A stretch of 64,000 bases of DNA from Alphaproteobacteria bacterium (GCA_018971835.1 JAGWZW010000002.1:19789-83788); one strand, 5' to 3'. Counted from the first letter of the stretch, positions 28,750 to 39,510 are shown. The notes: generated by a model from the letters alone, not told the origin. Program-made: numbers and translations.

Positions 28750-29693
28750 CGGATAAGGGCGCATCCTGGCGCGGGGAAAAGGGCGAAGCGGCGGTCAAGG
28801 CCGCGCGCGAGCCTATTCTGCCGGCCGAAAAAGCGCAAAGCGCCAACCCTGCCGGCAGCGAGTGGCCGCCCGGCCTTTATGTTACCGCCACGCCCATCGG
28901 CAATGCCCGCGACATCACCCTGCGGGCGCTGGATGTGCTCAAAGGCTGCGACGCCATCCTGGCCGAGGACACCCGCGTCTCGGCCAAGCTGCTGGCCATC
29001 TACGGGATCTCGAAGCCCCTCGCCGCCTATAACGACCACAACGCCGCCCGCGAGCGGCCGAAAATCCTCGCCCGCCTGCGTGCCGGCCAGCGGCTGGCGC
29101 TGATCAGCGACGCGGGCACGCCGCTGGTTTCCGATCCGGGCTTCAAGCTGGTGCGCGAAGCGGTGGCCGAGGGCTTGCCGGTTCATGCCATTCCCGGGGC
29201 TTCGGCGCTGCTGACGGCGCTGGCGCTGGCCGGCCTGCCGACCGACCGCTTCCTGTTCGCGGGTTTCCTGCCCGCCAAGCCGGGCGAGCGGCGGGCCATG
29301 CTGGAGGAGCTGAAGGCCCTGCGCTCGACGCTGGTGTTCTACGAAACCGCCCCGCGGCTGGCCGAAAGCCTAGCGGACCTGGCCGCCGTGCTGGGCCCGC
29401 GGCCCGCGGCGGTGGGCCGGGAGCTGACCAAGCTCTATGAAGAAATGCGCCGGGGCGATCTTGCTGCGCTCGCCGCCCATTATGCCGAGGCGGGCCCGCC
29501 CAAAGGCGAGCTGACGCTGGTGGTGGGCCCGCCGCTGGCCGCCTTGCCGGATTTCGCCCGCGCCGACGCCCTGCTGGAGCAGGCACTGGCCTTCATGCCG
29601 GTGCGCGCCGCCGCCGATCTGGTGGCCGAGGCGCTCGAGCTGCCGCGCCGGGAGCTTTACGCCCGGGCGCTGGCCCTCAAACCCGATGCCTGA
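28728..29693 (+). CDS. rsmI: 16S rRNA 2'-O-ribose C1402 methyltransferase
   Basis: RsmI methylates the 2'-hydroxyl of C1402 in 16S rRNA using S-adenosylmethionine. The catalytic domain starts at about residue 48 with GLYVTATPIGNARDITLRAL, followed by AEDTRVSAKLLAIYGI and LISDAGTPLVSDPGF. The first ~45 residues are a charged, Ala-rich extension without family similarity; no better in-frame ATG, GTG or TTG was found in the stretch read, so the start is kept at 28728. It overlaps the divergent lipoprotein gene by 22 bases or more and yraN by 8 bases. Confidence 0.92.
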   Translation: MKKRRGSSDKGASWRGEKGEAAVKAAREPILPAEKAQSANPAGSEWPPGLYVTATPIGNARDITLRALDVLKGCDAILAEDTRVSAKLLAIYGISKPLAAYNDHNAARERPKILARLRAGQRLALISDAGTPLVSDPGFKLVREAVAEGLPVHAIPGASALLTALALAGLPTDRFLFAGFLPAKPGERRAMLEELKALRSTLVFYETAPRLAESLADLAAVLGPRPAAVGRELTKLYEEMRRGDLAALAAHYAEAGPPKGELTLVVGPPLAALPDFARADALLEQALAFMPVRAAADLVAEALELPRRELYARALALKPDA

Positions 29694-30072
29694 GCGCCGC
29701 ACGGACCGCGGCCGGAAGGCCGAGCAGCGCGGCCGCCGCAGCGAAGCCTGGGCGGCGGTACTGCTGGTGCTCAAGGGCTACCGCATCCTGGGGTGGCGGG
29801 TGCGCACCCATATGGGCGAGATTGATCTGGTGGCCCGCGCGCCGGGCGGGGCGGTCTGCTTCGTGGAGGTCAAGGCCCGGCCCGGGAGCCTTACCGCCGC
29901 CGAAGCGGTGGGGCGGCGCCAGAAGGCGCGTATCGCCCGGGCCGCCGCGCTTTATCTTGCCGCCCGGCCGGGGCTGGCGAAGAAGGGCGTGCGCTTCGAC
30001 GTGGTGACGGTGGTGCCCAGACGCCTGCCGCGGCATCTGCGCGATGCCTGGCGACCGGATGAGATGATTTGA
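29686..30072 (+). CDS. YraN/UPF0102 endonuclease-like protein
   Basis: This 128-residue protein belongs to UPF0102 (YraN), a family with a restriction-endonuclease-like fold of unknown role. The core motif is visible: GEIDLVAR then VCFVEVKAR, giving the D and ExK residues of the PD-(D/E)XK fold. It overlaps rsmI by 8 bases, the usual partner. Confidence 0.88.
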   Translation: MPERRTDRGRKAEQRGRRSEAWAAVLLVLKGYRILGWRVRTHMGEIDLVARAPGGAVCFVEVKARPGSLTAAEAVGRRQKARIARAAALYLAARPGLAKKGVRFDVVTVVPRRLPRHLRDAWRPDEMI

Positions 30073-30119
30073 CAAGATGATCTGGCAGCATCGCCGGTGT
30101 TATTGGCGAAGGCCGCAGG

Positions 30120-30974
30120 GTGGAGCAATCTGTGTCGATGGGCGGACAGGATCCGGAATCGTATCTTCGCCGGCTGGGCGAACAGGGCGACGGCCCGCAC
30201 GATATCGCGCGGGCGGCGCTGATGCTGGCGGCGCTCGATCATCCGCGCCGTCTGCTGCAGCCCTACGAAGCCCATCTGGCCGAGATCGCGCTGGGCGCGA
30301 AGGAAAGCCTGCGCCTGCTCAATAATGTCGAGGAATGCGCGCGGGCGCTTTCGGCGCTGTTGGCCGGGCGCTACGGCTATGACGGCGACCGCATCACCTA
30401 TGACGATCCGCGCAATGCCGACCTGATCTCGGTGATCGACCGCCGCCGCGGCATGCCGGTGGCTCTGGGCGTGCTCTATCTGCACGCGGCGCGCGCCGCC
30501 GGGCTGGAGGCGGCGGGGCTCAACACGCCGGGTCATTTCCTGCTCAGGATCGTGGCGGGTGGCAGCGTGGCGCTGATCGATCCCTTCAACGGCGGCGCCG
30601 CGGTGGAGCGCGAGCAGCTCGGCGCACCTCCGGCGATGGCGGGCGCTGCGGCGGCGTCGGCGCTGGGCGAGATCGGTGTCGGCGAGCCGGTGAGCGATAT
30701 CGACGTGCTGCTGCGGCTGCAGAACAATCTGAAGGTGCGCGCGTTCCAGGCGGGCCAGCGCCCGCGCGCGGTGGAAATCGCCGGCCGCATGACGCTGATC
30801 GCACCGGCGCGCGCCGAGCTGTGGCTGGATTTGGCGCGCCTCAACGAGGCGGACGGCTCGTTGGGCGCGGCGCAAAAGGCGTATATATCCTGTCTGGCAC
30901 TGGCCAAGCCGGGCGCAGCGTTGCACAACGAGGCCGTGCTGGGCCTCGAAGGGCTCAAGCGCCGGCTGAACTGA
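30120..30974 (+). CDS. SirB1-like transglutaminase-fold/TPR protein
   Basis: This 284-residue protein has the Transglut_core2 domain found in SirB1/YchA-type proteins, with [21 protein letters not shown] and [11 protein letters not shown], then a C-terminal tetratricopeptide-like part (about 185-280). The catalytic cysteine of true transglutaminases is not visible, so it is probably a non-catalytic member. The GTG at 30120 is given; an ATG lies 18 bases further in. It sits between yraN and gshB. Confidence 0.82.
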   Translation: MEQSVSMGGQDPESYLRRLGEQGDGPHDIARAALMLAALDHPRRLLQPYEAHLAEIALGAKESLRLLNNVEECARALSALLAGRYGYDGDRITYDDPRNADLISVIDRRRGMPVALGVLYLHAARAAGLEAAGLNTPGHFLLRIVAGGSVALIDPFNGGAAVEREQLGAPPAMAGAAAASALGEIGVGEPVSDIDVLLRLQNNLKVRAFQAGQRPRAVEIAGRMTLIAPARAELWLDLARLNEADGSLGAAQKAYISCLALAKPGAALHNEAVLGLEGLKRRLN

Positions 30975-30996
30975 TCCCCGAGCAGGAGTTCGTTGC

Positions 30997-31947
30997 ATGC
31001 CCTTGACCGTCGCGATCCAGATGGACCCGATCGAGAGGATCGACATCGCCGGCGATTCCACCTTCGCGCTGGCGCTTGAAGCGCAAGCGCGCGGGCATAA
31101 TCTGCTCTATTACGGCCCGCGCGACCTGTCCTTCCGCGATGGCATGGTCAGCGCGCGCACCCGCCCGCTCGGCGTGCGCCACGTCAAGGGCGATCACTTT
31201 ACGCTTGGCGAGGAGGCCGTCACCGATCTTGCGAGCGTCGATGTCGTGCTGATGCGGCAGGATCCGCCCTTCGACATGGCCTACATCACCGCCACGCATC
31301 TCCTGGAGCGGCTGCAGCCCAAGGTGCTGGTGGTCAACGATCCCTTTCATGTGAGAAACGCGCCGGAGAAGCTGTTCGTCACACTGTTCAAGAATCTGAT
31401 GCCGCCGACGCTCATCACGTCGGACCGCGCCGAGATTCTGTCCTTCCGCGCCGAACACCGGGACATCATCTTGAAACCGCTCTACGGCAATGGCGGCGCC
31501 GGCGTTTTCCGCGTGAAGCAGGGCGACGAGAATCTCAACTCGCTGCTCGAAATGTTCACGCTGCTCTATCGCGAACCGGTGATCGTGCAGCGTTATCTGC
31601 CCGAGGTGCGCCAGGGCGACAAGCGCATCATCCTGGTGGACGGCGAATTCACCGGCGCCATCAACCGCGTGCCGGCCGAAGGCGAGGCGCGCTCCAACAT
31701 GCACGTCGGCGGCAAGGCGGAGGCGACGCTGCTGTCGGCGCGCGAGCGCGAAATTTGCGAGACCATCGGGCCGGAGCTGAAGGCGCGCGGCCTCATCTTC
31801 ACCGGCATCGACGTGATCGGCGATTACCTCACCGAGATCAACGTCACTTCGCCCACCGGCATTCAGGAGATCAAGCGTTTCGGCGGCGCCGATATCGCGG
31901 TGCTGATCTGGGATGCGATCGAGGCGAAGCTGAAGGCACGAAACTGA
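30997..31947 (+). CDS. gshB: Glutathione synthetase
   Basis: GshB joins gamma-glutamylcysteine and glycine with ATP to make glutathione. The 316-residue ATP-grasp protein starts with [26 protein letters not shown] (read in parts) and contains [14 protein letters not shown] and [14 protein letters not shown] near the C-terminus, all strong family motifs. It faces the OlsB-like gene with a 1-base gap between the two stop codons. Confidence 0.95.
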   Translation: MPLTVAIQMDPIERIDIAGDSTFALALEAQARGHNLLYYGPRDLSFRDGMVSARTRPLGVRHVKGDHFTLGEEAVTDLASVDVVLMRQDPPFDMAYITATHLLERLQPKVLVVNDPFHVRNAPEKLFVTLFKNLMPPTLITSDRAEILSFRAEHRDIILKPLYGNGGAGVFRVKQGDENLNSLLEMFTLLYREPVIVQRYLPEVRQGDKRIILVDGEFTGAINRVPAEGEARSNMHVGGKAEATLLSAREREICETIGPELKARGLIFTGIDVIGDYLTEINVTSPTGIQEIKRFGGADIAVLIWDAIEAKLKARN

Positions 31948-31948
31948 T

Positions 31949-32815
31949 TCAGGCGCTCTTGCCGAAGCGGCTCTTGTAGCGCGGCGTGAGATCGGCCACC
32001 GGCAGATAGATCAGCACGTCGGTGGTGCCGAACTGCCGGTCGATCACCGCGCCGTCGCCGATCATGGCGCCCGCGCGCACATAGCCCTTGATCATCGGCG
32101 GCAGGGCGCGCAGCGCTTCCTTCGCGTCGATCTCGCCCTTCGCCATCCGGTTCATTTCCACATAAAGCTCCGGCCGGGCGCGCACGCGCAGACCCGCCGG
32201 CATGCGATGGAAATGATGCAGATAAGACAGGGGCAAGGCGAGCGCGTTCGGGTCCGTGCCCTGCAGCGAGGCGCAGCCGAACATCAGGTCCATCGAGAAG
32301 CGTGCCACGTAGCTCATCACGCCATGCCACAACAGCTGCATGGTGCCCGGCTTCACGCGATAGTCTTTCTCGATGCAGGAGCGGCCCAGTTCCAGCGCCC
32401 GCGCGCCGGGCGGCAGCGCCTCCAGCATCGGGGCGATGTCGTATTCGCCCGCGGTGTAGAAGCCGCCGGCGCGCGCCGCCTGATCGCTGCGCATCAGCCG
32501 GTAAGTGCCGACGACGCAGGGCTGGCCTTCGTCGTCCAGCGCCTCGCGGTCCACCACCAGCAGATGATCGCAGAAATCGTCGAAGCGATCGAAGTCGCGC
32601 CCCTCGCTGCGCATCTGCGGCGTGGGAATGGCGGAGAATTCCTCGTAGAACACGCGATAGCGCAGACGCTGCGCGGCTTCGACTTCGGTATCGGTTTCAG
32701 CCAGCCGCACTTCCAGCGCGTGGGAAGTCGCAAGTACGGGCCATTGTTCAAGACGTCCTTCGAAAGGACCAGGCTCGTAAAGATTGACCACGGTTTGTCC
32801 GCTTCCCTGGCGCAA
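31949..32815 (-). CDS. OlsB-like ornithine N-acyltransferase (GNAT)
   Basis: This 288-residue protein is a GNAT-type acyltransferase of the OlsB/hemolysin-like group, which transfers a 3-hydroxyacyl chain from acyl carrier protein to ornithine as the first step of ornithine lipid synthesis. Matching blocks are AAQRLRYRVFYEEFSA, ELGRSCIEKDYR and the C-terminal VIDRQFGTTDVLIYLPV. The second enzyme, OlsA, is not adjacent. The first ~35 residues are poorly conserved, so the start may be further in. Confidence 0.85.
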   Translation of the reverse strand: MRQGSGQTVVNLYEPGPFEGRLEQWPVLATSHALEVRLAETDTEVEAAQRLRYRVFYEEFSAIPTPQMRSEGRDFDRFDDFCDHLLVVDREALDDEGQPCVVGTYRLMRSDQAARAGGFYTAGEYDIAPMLEALPPGARALELGRSCIEKDYRVKPGTMQLLWHGVMSYVARFSMDLMFGCASLQGTDPNALALPLSYLHHFHRMPAGLRVRARPELYVEMNRMAKGEIDAKEALRALPPMIKGYVRAGAMIGDGAVIDRQFGTTDVLIYLPVADLTPRYKSRFGKSA

Positions 32816-32942
32816 GATGCGAGCATGCGCCCGAACTTGCGGGGGCCCCAGCCCCGTTTCGCGATAAGCAGAACAATTCTACCGGAGCAGACCGGCTCCT
32901 GCAAACCGGCTTCGCTACGATGGCCGCATCGTCACGAATTCT

Positions 32943-34274
32943 TCATGCGGGCGCCGTTCGCAGGCGCGCACCCAGCAGCACGAACAGCAGGATCGCCGGA
33001 ATTCCGATCAGCCCGGCACCGGTAAAGAAGATGGCATAGGCGTTCATCAAGCCGTGGCCCGCGCTGAGATTTTCGACCACGGCGCCGGAGAAACCTTTCA
33101 GAATCTTGCCGGCCCAGGCATAGGTCGACGATAAAAGTGCATATTGCGTCGCGGTGTAACCGAGGCTGGTCAGGCTCGACATGTAGGAAACCAGCGCCAC
33201 CCCGGCAAAGGCGATGCCGAAATTGTCCGCCGCCATCACCAGGGCGAAAGCGACGACGTTGGTGCCCGTATAGGCCAGGATGGCATAGATCGCGATGCCC
33301 GCCGCCTGCAGCGCCCCGCCGATGATGAGCGCGCGCATATAGCCGAAGCGGATCGAAGCGAAGCCGCCCGCGGCCACACCCAGAAACACGCCGGCCAGCC
33401 CGACGGTGCCGCGCACCGCGCCCACCACGTCCTTGCTGAAGCCGAGGTCGTGATAGAACGGGTTGGCCATCGGGCCCATCACGAAATTGGGAATCTGGAA
33501 CAGGCTGATCGCGGCCAGCATCAGCAGCGCCGGAGCGCCGTGCGTTTTGAAGAAGACGATGAACGGTCCGGCGATGGCATCGTAAAGTCCGCGCACGGTC
33601 CAGAGCGGCTCGCTCTCTTCCTTCTCGTTCATCACCGCGTCGGCGCGCGCCGGCTCGGCGGCGAATAACATTGCCGTAATGCCGATGACCATCGCCATGC
33701 CGTAAAGCGTGTAGGACAGCGGCCAGCCGATGCGCTGCGCGATGGGAAGGATCAGCGCCTCGGTCGCCAGCATCGCCGCGCGATAGCCGATAGTGTAGGC
33801 GGAGGTCAGAAGGCCCAGCTCGTCGGGATCGCGCGCGGTTTCGATTCGCCAGGCATCGATCACGATATCCTGCGTCGAAGAAGCGAAGGCGACGACCAGC
33901 GCAAAGGCGCCGAGCTGCGCCAGCCCGTGCTGCGTGCCCGTCACCGCCATCGCCACCAGTCCGCAGGCGACGACGAGTTGCGCCAGCGCCATCCAGCCGC
34001 GGCGGCGGCCCAGCCTTCCCAGTAGGAACGGCGCGTTCAAGCGGTCGATCAGCGGAGCCCAGAGGAATTTCAGCGAATAGGCGATGCCGACCCACGACAG
34101 AAAGCCGATGGCTTCCAGCGAGGTGCCTGCATCGCGCAGCCAGTAGCCGAACGTGTTGCCGACCAGCAGGAACGGCAGGCCCGAGGAAAACCCCAGCAGC
34201 AGCATCAAAAAGGCGCGCGGCTCGAAATACGCCTTGAGCGGCGGCCGGCGCCGCCCCGCTTGCGAAGCGCTCAT
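32943..34274 (-). CDS. AmpG-type muropeptide permease (MFS)
   Basis: This 443-residue inner-membrane transporter has about twelve helices. The sequence LGFSSGLPFLLVGNTFGYWLRDAG and SLKFLWAPLIDR near the N-terminus is the AmpG signature; AmpG imports anhydro-muropeptides for cell-wall recycling and affects beta-lactamase induction. Its start codon overlaps the stop codon of the hybrid histidine kinase by 4 bases, so the kinase gene is upstream in the same operon. Confidence 0.88.
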   Translation of the reverse strand: MSASQAGRRRPPLKAYFEPRAFLMLLLGFSSGLPFLLVGNTFGYWLRDAGTSLEAIGFLSWVGIAYSLKFLWAPLIDRLNAPFLLGRLGRRRGWMALAQLVVACGLVAMAVTGTQHGLAQLGAFALVVAFASSTQDIVIDAWRIETARDPDELGLLTSAYTIGYRAAMLATEALILPIAQRIGWPLSYTLYGMAMVIGITAMLFAAEPARADAVMNEKEESEPLWTVRGLYDAIAGPFIVFFKTHGAPALLMLAAISLFQIPNFVMGPMANPFYHDLGFSKDVVGAVRGTVGLAGVFLGVAAGGFASIRFGYMRALIIGGALQAAGIAIYAILAYTGTNVVAFALVMAADNFGIAFAGVALVSYMSSLTSLGYTATQYALLSSTYAWAGKILKGFSGAVVENLSAGHGLMNAYAIFFTGAGLIGIPAILLFVLLGARLRTAPA

Positions 34275-36526
34275 GCCGCGGCGGCGTTACGGCGTTTGGC
34301 GTCGGCGGTTTGCGAGAACAGGTCTGCCAGCATCGCGTCCAGCTCGGTGGGGTTGACGGGTTTGGTCAGAAAACCATCCATTCCCGCCTCCTGGCAAGCC
34401 CGCTTGCCGGTTTCCAGCGCATCGGCCGTCAGCGCCACGATGGGCGTGCGCGGCCGGTTCTTGTGCAGTTCGTCGGCACGGATGCGGCGTGCGGCCTCGA
34501 TGCCGTCCAGTCCCGGCATGTGGATGTCGGTGAGGATCAGATCGAACGCGCCTTCGCCCGCCGTGGCCACGGCCTCTTCGCCCGAGGTGACACCGATCAC
34601 GGCGTAGCCGCGCCGCCTGAGCAGTTCGCGCGTCAGCATGGCGTTGACCGGATTGTCCTCGGCCAGGAGAATGCGGCGCTGGCCGGCAATCGGTGCGGCA
34701 GGCAGGAGCGGAACCGGCACGGCCGGCTGCAGTTCGGTGTCGATCTCCATCGGTTCGCTGCCGCCGGCCAGCAGCCGTTCCACCAGCGAGGATTGGCGTA
34801 GCGGCTTCACCAGATAGCCCGCAAAGCCCTTGCGCTTCAGGTCCGGCAGTGCGCCACGCGCGCCCGGCGTCAGCAGAACGATGGAAAGAACCGACGAATC
34901 CGGCCAGGCGGGAAGGTCGGGTGTATCGCCTGCACCCGCATCGATCAGCAGCGCGTCGAGATGCGGACCGGCGCCGGCACCGTCGGCGGAATAGGACAGC
35001 GAGGCCACCGTTCCGCCGGCGGCGCGGATTTGCGCCGTCAGCGCATCGCGCAGCACCATGTTGCGCGTGACGATGGCCACGGCGTAACCGGCGAGCTTTC
35101 CGGCGCTGTCGTCCGCCGTCGGCCGGATGACGGTGGCGGGCAGGGTGAACCAGAAGATGCTGCCGCCGCCCGGCGCCGGTTCGATGCCGATGTCGCCGCC
35201 CATCGTCTCCACCAGCCGCTTGGAGATGGCAAGGCCCAGGCCCGAGCCGCCGAAGCGGCGCGCATGGCTGGAATCGGCTTGGACGAATTCGTTGAAGATG
35301 TCCTGGCGCTTTTCCGCCGGCACGCCGACACCGGTATCGCGGATTTCGAAGCGCAGGAAATTGCGGCCATAGGCCTTCTGCAGCGATACATCCACGCGCA
35401 CGCCGCCGCGCTCGGTGAATTTCACCGCGTTGCCGACAAGGTTGGTCAGCACCTGGCGCAGGCGCACCGCATCGATGCGGATGGCCTCGGGCACGTCGGC
35501 AGCCAGCACCGAAACGATCTCGATGTTTTTGGCGTGCGCGCGCGGCGCGGCCAGTTCCACCACCCCGCCCACCAGCGGATGCACCTCCACTTCGTCCTCT
35601 TCGAGGGTGATGGTGCCCGCCTCGATCTTGGAGAAGTCCAGAATGTCCTCGATCAGCGACAGCAGCGATTCGCCGGATTGGCGGATCGCGTCGGTATAGG
35701 TGCGCTGCTCCGGCTGCATCGGCGTTTCGAGCAGCAGGCGCGCCATGCCCAGCACGCCGTTCATCGGCGTGCGGATTTCGTGGCTCATGGTGGCCAGGAA
35801 GCCGGACTTGGCGCGGCTGGCGGCCTCGGCCTTGTCGCGCGCCTCGGTCAGGGCGTCTTCCAGCGCCTTGCGCTCGGTGATGTCGCGGCCGACGCTCTGC
35901 ACCTCGATCAGCCGGCCCGCGGCGTCGCGGATGGCGTAATCCTCCCACGAAATCCAGCGCCAGCCGTAGGCCGTGCGCACATGCTGGTCGTAGTGCACCT
36001 GGGGCCTGCCCGATTCCAGGCCGGCGAAGCTGCCGAACAGCGGCGCGCGGCTGTCGGGATGGGGTTCGGGCGCAAAGGGCCTGCCGAGCGCACTCTGCCG
36101 CGCCAGACCGAAGAGCTTGAAGAAGGCGTCGTTGCCGTAGGTCAGCCGGCTGTCGGGCGCGCGGCGCAGGATGGCATCGCCCTGCGCATCGACCAGGCCC
36201 TTGTAGCGCGTCTCGCTTTCGTGCAGGCGCGCATTCATGGCCGAAACTGCGGCAAGCGAGGCTTCCAGCTTGGCGGTCAGCGAGCGCAGCTCCAGAGTTC
36301 CCGCCTCCAGGTGCCGTTGCCGGCTGCTGGCTTCGAAGAAGCCAACGACGAGGTAGGCAATGCCCAGAATTGCCAGTGCGCCCAGCACCGCCGGCGACAG
36401 CTCCGTCAGCTGGCCGTGGCGGTAGATCTCCGCCAGCGCACCGCCGCCGACGGCCAGGGCGCCCAACCCAAAAATGATCTTTCCGGCACGCGCGAGCTGC
36501 AAGTCGGCCTCTTCCCAAAGCGGCAA
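34271..36526 (-). CDS. Hybrid histidine kinase with PAS and receiver domains
   Basis: This 751-residue membrane sensor kinase has two N-terminal helices (about 15-32 and 46-64), a PAS domain (104-215), HisKA with the phospho-accepting His249 in [11 protein letters not shown], a HATPase domain ([23 protein letters not shown]), a degenerate first receiver-like part (about 478-590, Asp529) and a full receiver with Asp667 in LTDIHMPG. No ATG is available; TTG 36526 is preceded by GAGG with a 5-base spacer and is my choice. It overlaps the ampG-like gene by 4 bases and is divergent from pstCAB. The signal is unknown. Confidence 0.9.
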   Translation of the reverse strand: MPLWEEADLQLARAGKIIFGLGALAVGGGALAEIYRHGQLTELSPAVLGALAILGIAYLVVGFFEASSRQRHLEAGTLELRSLTAKLEASLAAVSAMNARLHESETRYKGLVDAQGDAILRRAPDSRLTYGNDAFFKLFGLARQSALGRPFAPEPHPDSRAPLFGSFAGLESGRPQVHYDQHVRTAYGWRWISWEDYAIRDAAGRLIEVQSVGRDITERKALEDALTEARDKAEAASRAKSGFLATMSHEIRTPMNGVLGMARLLLETPMQPEQRTYTDAIRQSGESLLSLIEDILDFSKIEAGTITLEEDEVEVHPLVGGVVELAAPRAHAKNIEIVSVLAADVPEAIRIDAVRLRQVLTNLVGNAVKFTERGGVRVDVSLQKAYGRNFLRFEIRDTGVGVPAEKRQDIFNEFVQADSSHARRFGGSGLGLAISKRLVETMGGDIGIEPAPGGGSIFWFTLPATVIRPTADDSAGKLAGYAVAIVTRNMVLRDALTAQIRAAGGTVASLSYSADGAGAGPHLDALLIDAGAGDTPDLPAWPDSSVLSIVLLTPGARGALPDLKRKGFAGYLVKPLRQSSLVERLLAGGSEPMEIDTELQPAVPVPLLPAAPIAGQRRILLAEDNPVNAMLTRELLRRRGYAVIGVTSGEEAVATAGEGAFDLILTDIHMPGLDGIEAARRIRADELHKNRPRTPIVALTADALETGKRACQEAGMDGFLTKPVNPTELDAMLADLFSQTADAKRRNAAAA

Positions 36527-36535
36527 GCTAGCCTC

Positions 36536-36878
36536 GGACGTGCTTGCCAAAGCCCTAATCCAGATTGGGAATCCTGCCGCAAAACGGTTAAGATTTGGGC
36601 GCCGGGCGCCGTTTTCGCAGCGAGCTGCAGAGCCCGGGAGATTTTTCTTATTTTTCTTTGTACGCCAGATACTTATCACGAATCGGAGGCAAGCGGACCC
36701 GGTCGGCTCCGGGCCTGTCACGAAAGCTTCGCAAAACTGTGATGGACGTTGCACCGGGAAGCGTCCTTATCCCGGCCGGGGCGGGCGTATGGCTGCGCGC
36801 GTTCCCGGCGCGCGACAATTGCGGCGGTGGCGAAGGGTTTCTGCTTCGGCGGTTGTCCAATAAGGTACTCGCTATTTC
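36536..36878. promoter_or_regulatory. Divergent region hybrid kinase / pstC with Pho-box-like half sites
   Basis: These ~340 bases separate the kinase from pstC. Two heptamers on the plus strand, CTGTCAC at 36715-36721 and CTGTGAT at 36737-36743, resemble the PhoB half-site CTGTCAT and are spaced by exactly 22 bases, two steps of the 11-base Pho-box period. The intervening step (GCTTCGC) does not match. No clear -35/-10 pair was found. PhoB control of a pst operon would be expected, but the site is imperfect. Confidence 0.35.
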
Positions 36879-37871
36879 ATGGTCGATCTGGCTTTGAGCG
36901 AACAGCTGGCAGGCACGGAAAGAATTACGGCTGTCCGCCGTTTCGGCCGGAGCGACGCCCGTTTCCGCAATCTCACCTATGCTGCGGCGCTGCTGGTGTT
37001 CCTTATTTTCGTGGGGATCATCACGTCGCTGGCGGCTGGCGCCTGGCCGGCACTCAAGACCTTCGGCCCCGCCTTCTTCATCCGGCTGGAATGGAACCCG
37101 GTGACGGACCAGTACGGCGCCCTCGGTCCGATCTACGGCACGGTCGTGACCTCGGCGCTGGCGATGCTGGTGGCGGTCCCGGTCGGCATCGGCATCGCCA
37201 TCTTCCTGACCGAGATCTGCCCGCGCTCGCTGCGCCGGCCCATCGGCATTGCCATCGAGCTTCTGGCCGGCATCCCCTCCATCATCTATGGCATCTGGGG
37301 CCTGTTCGTTTTCGTCCCCTTCTTCCAGCGCCATATCGAGCCGGCGATCATCGACCTGTTCGCCGATGTCCCGGTGCTGCGCGATCTGTTCGCCGGTCCG
37401 CCCTACGGCATCGGCGTGTTCGCCGCGGCCATGATCCTGTCGATCATGATTCTGCCCTTCATCACGGCGGTGACGCGCGATGTCTTCGAGACGGTGCCGA
37501 GCGTGCTGAAAGAATCGGCCTATGCGCTCGGCAGCACGACCTGGGAAGTGATGACGCATGTGGTGCTGCCGTTCTCGCGCGCCGGTGTGGTGGGCGGGGC
37601 GATGCTGGCGCTGGGCCGTGCGCTGGGCGAGACGATGGCCGTCACCTTTGTGATCGGCAACGCCCACAATATCCAGGAATCGCTGCTGGCGCCCGGCACC
37701 TCGATCTCGGCGGCCATCGCCAACGAATTCACCGAGGCGGTGGGCACGCTTTATACCTCGTCGCTGATCGCCATCGGTCTGACGCTGTTCGTCGTCACCT
37801 TCCTGGTGCTGGCCTCGGCGCAGCTGATGCTGCGCCGGCTGGAACAGCGGGCCGGGGGAGTCTCGGCATGA
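36879..37871 (+). CDS. pstC: Phosphate ABC transporter permease PstC
   Basis: PstC is one of two membrane subunits of the high-affinity phosphate importer. The 330-residue protein has about six helices; the region [22 protein letters not shown] and the EAA-like loop [21 protein letters not shown] are typical. It overlaps pstA by 4 bases. The periplasmic phosphate-binding protein gene pstS, normally just upstream, is absent; instead a hybrid kinase is divergent. Confidence 0.93.
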   Translation: MVDLALSEQLAGTERITAVRRFGRSDARFRNLTYAAALLVFLIFVGIITSLAAGAWPALKTFGPAFFIRLEWNPVTDQYGALGPIYGTVVTSALAMLVAVPVGIGIAIFLTEICPRSLRRPIGIAIELLAGIPSIIYGIWGLFVFVPFFQRHIEPAIIDLFADVPVLRDLFAGPPYGIGVFAAAMILSIMILPFITAVTRDVFETVPSVLKESAYALGSTTWEVMTHVVLPFSRAGVVGGAMLALGRALGETMAVTFVIGNAHNIQESLLAPGTSISAAIANEFTEAVGTLYTSSLIAIGLTLFVVTFLVLASAQLMLRRLEQRAGGVSA

Positions 37872-38716
37872 AGAACATGGGACGCTATCGCGGGCGGCGC
37901 ATCCGCAACCGGTTTTTCCTCTCCCTTTCGGTGCTGGCCGCAGGCTTCGGCCTGGTCTGGCTGGCGCTCATTCTGGGCGATCTGGTGTGGGAGGGCGCCG
38001 CCGCCTTCAAGCCCACGCTCTTCACCATGAGCACTCCCGCGCCGGGCTTCGACGGCGGCCTGGCCAACGCCATCTTCGGCAGCGTACTGATGAGCGCGCT
38101 GGCGGTGCTGGTCGGCACGCCGATCGGCATTCTGGCGGGAACCTATCTGGCCGAATATGGCCGCCATTCCAGGACGGCGGCCGTCATTCGCTTCGTCAAC
38201 GACATCCTGCTCAGCGCGCCCTCGATCCTGATCGGCCTGTTCATCTACGAGCTGTTCGTGGTGACGATGGGCCATTTCTCAGGGCTCGCCGGGGCCGCGG
38301 CGCTGGCCGTGCTGGTGGTTCCGGTAGTCACGCGCACCACCGAGAACATGCTGCTGCTGGTTCCCAACACGCTGCGCGAAGCGGCCGCTGCGCTGGGCAC
38401 GCCGCGCAGCTTCGTGATCCGCGCGGTGACGTGGCGGGCGGCGCGCGCTGGCATTATCACCGGCATCCTGCTGGCGGTGGCGCGCATTTCGGGCGAAACC
38501 GCGCCGCTGCTCTTCACCGCACTCAACAACCAGTTCTGGAGCACGGACGTCATGCAGCCGATCGCCAACCTGCCGGTGGTGATCTTCCAGTTTGCCATGT
38601 CCCCCTACGAGCTCTGGCATGAACTGGCCTGGGCCGGCGCGCTGCTGGTAACCGCAGCGGTGCTGCTGCTCAGCATTCTGGCGCGTGTATACGAAGGCAA
38701 GCGAGGCTTACGATGA
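37868..38716 (+). CDS. pstA: Phosphate ABC transporter permease PstA
   Basis: PstA is the second membrane subunit of the phosphate importer. The 282-residue protein has about six helices, with [39 protein letters not shown] and the loop [20 protein letters not shown]. The start at 37868 overlaps the pstC stop codon (ATGA). It overlaps pstB by 4 bases. An open frame that begins at 36749 is the same frame read through pstC and is not a fusion. Confidence 0.93.
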   Translation: MKNMGRYRGRRIRNRFFLSLSVLAAGFGLVWLALILGDLVWEGAAAFKPTLFTMSTPAPGFDGGLANAIFGSVLMSALAVLVGTPIGILAGTYLAEYGRHSRTAAVIRFVNDILLSAPSILIGLFIYELFVVTMGHFSGLAGAAALAVLVVPVVTRTTENMLLLVPNTLREAAAALGTPRSFVIRAVTWRAARAGIITGILLAVARISGETAPLLFTALNNQFWSTDVMQPIANLPVVIFQFAMSPYELWHELAWAGALLVTAAVLLLSILARVYEGKRGLR

Positions 38717-39492
38717 ACGACATGCGGCCGGTGACCACGGCAGTGCGGGTCGATGTGCGCAACCTGTCCTTTTTTTACGGCCGGACCCAGGCGCTGAACA
38801 ACATCTCGTTGCCGCTCTACGACCGCAAGGTGACGGCGTTCATCGGCCCGTCGGGCTGCGGAAAGTCGACGCTGTTGCGCGTGATGAACCGCATCTATGA
38901 GCTTTATCCCAACCAGCGCGCCGAGGGCGAGGTGCTGGTGGATGGCGAGAACATTCTCGGCCCCAAGCAGGATCTCAACCTGTTGCGCTCCAAGGTCGGC
39001 ATGGTGTTCCAGAAACCCACGCCCTTTCCGATGACGATCTTCGACAACATCGCTTTCGGCATCAATCTCTATGAGAAGCTGCCGCGCAGCGAGCTGTCCG
39101 ACCGCGTGGAACATGCCCTGAAGCGCGCCGCGCTGTGGGACGAGGTCAAGGAAAAGCTGCGCGAATCCGGGCTCAGCCTCTCGGGCGGCCAGCAGCAGCG
39201 GCTGTGCATCGCCCGCACCGTGGCCACCATGCCCGAAGTGATTTTGCTGGACGAGCCGGCCAGCGCGCTCGATCCCATCTCGACGGCGAAGATCGAAGAG
39301 CTGATCGACGAATTGTCGAACGACTACACCATCGCCATCGTCACCCACAACATGCAGCAGGCCAGCCGCGTTTCGGACTACACGGCCTTCATGTTCCTGG
39401 GCGAGCTGGTCGAGTTCGGCGAGACCGAAAAGGTCTTCACCGCGCCTGCCAACAAGCGCACCGAGGAATACATCACCGGCCGCTTCGGCTGA
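38713..39492 (+). CDS. pstB: Phosphate ABC transporter ATP-binding protein PstB
   Basis: PstB is the ATPase of the phosphate importer. In the 259-residue protein Walker [10 protein letters not shown] is at 45-53, the ABC signature [13 protein letters not shown] and Walker [14 protein letters not shown] are complete, and the phosphate-specific [20 protein letters not shown] is near the end. It is the third gene of pstC-pstA-pstB, each overlapping by 4 bases. No phoU or phoB follows; the next gene, leuC, faces it. Confidence 0.95.
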   Translation: MNDMRPVTTAVRVDVRNLSFFYGRTQALNNISLPLYDRKVTAFIGPSGCGKSTLLRVMNRIYELYPNQRAEGEVLVDGENILGPKQDLNLLRSKVGMVFQKPTPFPMTIFDNIAFGINLYEKLPRSELSDRVEHALKRAALWDEVKEKLRESGLSLSGGQQQRLCIARTVATMPEVILLDEPASALDPISTAKIEELIDELSNDYTIAIVTHNMQQASRVSDYTAFMFLGELVEFGETEKVFTAPANKRTEEYITGRFG

Positions 39493-39510
39493 GCGCGGCG
39501 GCGGGCGTCG

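Noticed and set aside
36749..38716. One long frame spanning pstC and pstA, possible fusion
   Set aside because: It is the pstA frame read backwards through pstC. pstC has its own intact frame with full similarity, and the two genes overlap by 4 bases as usual.
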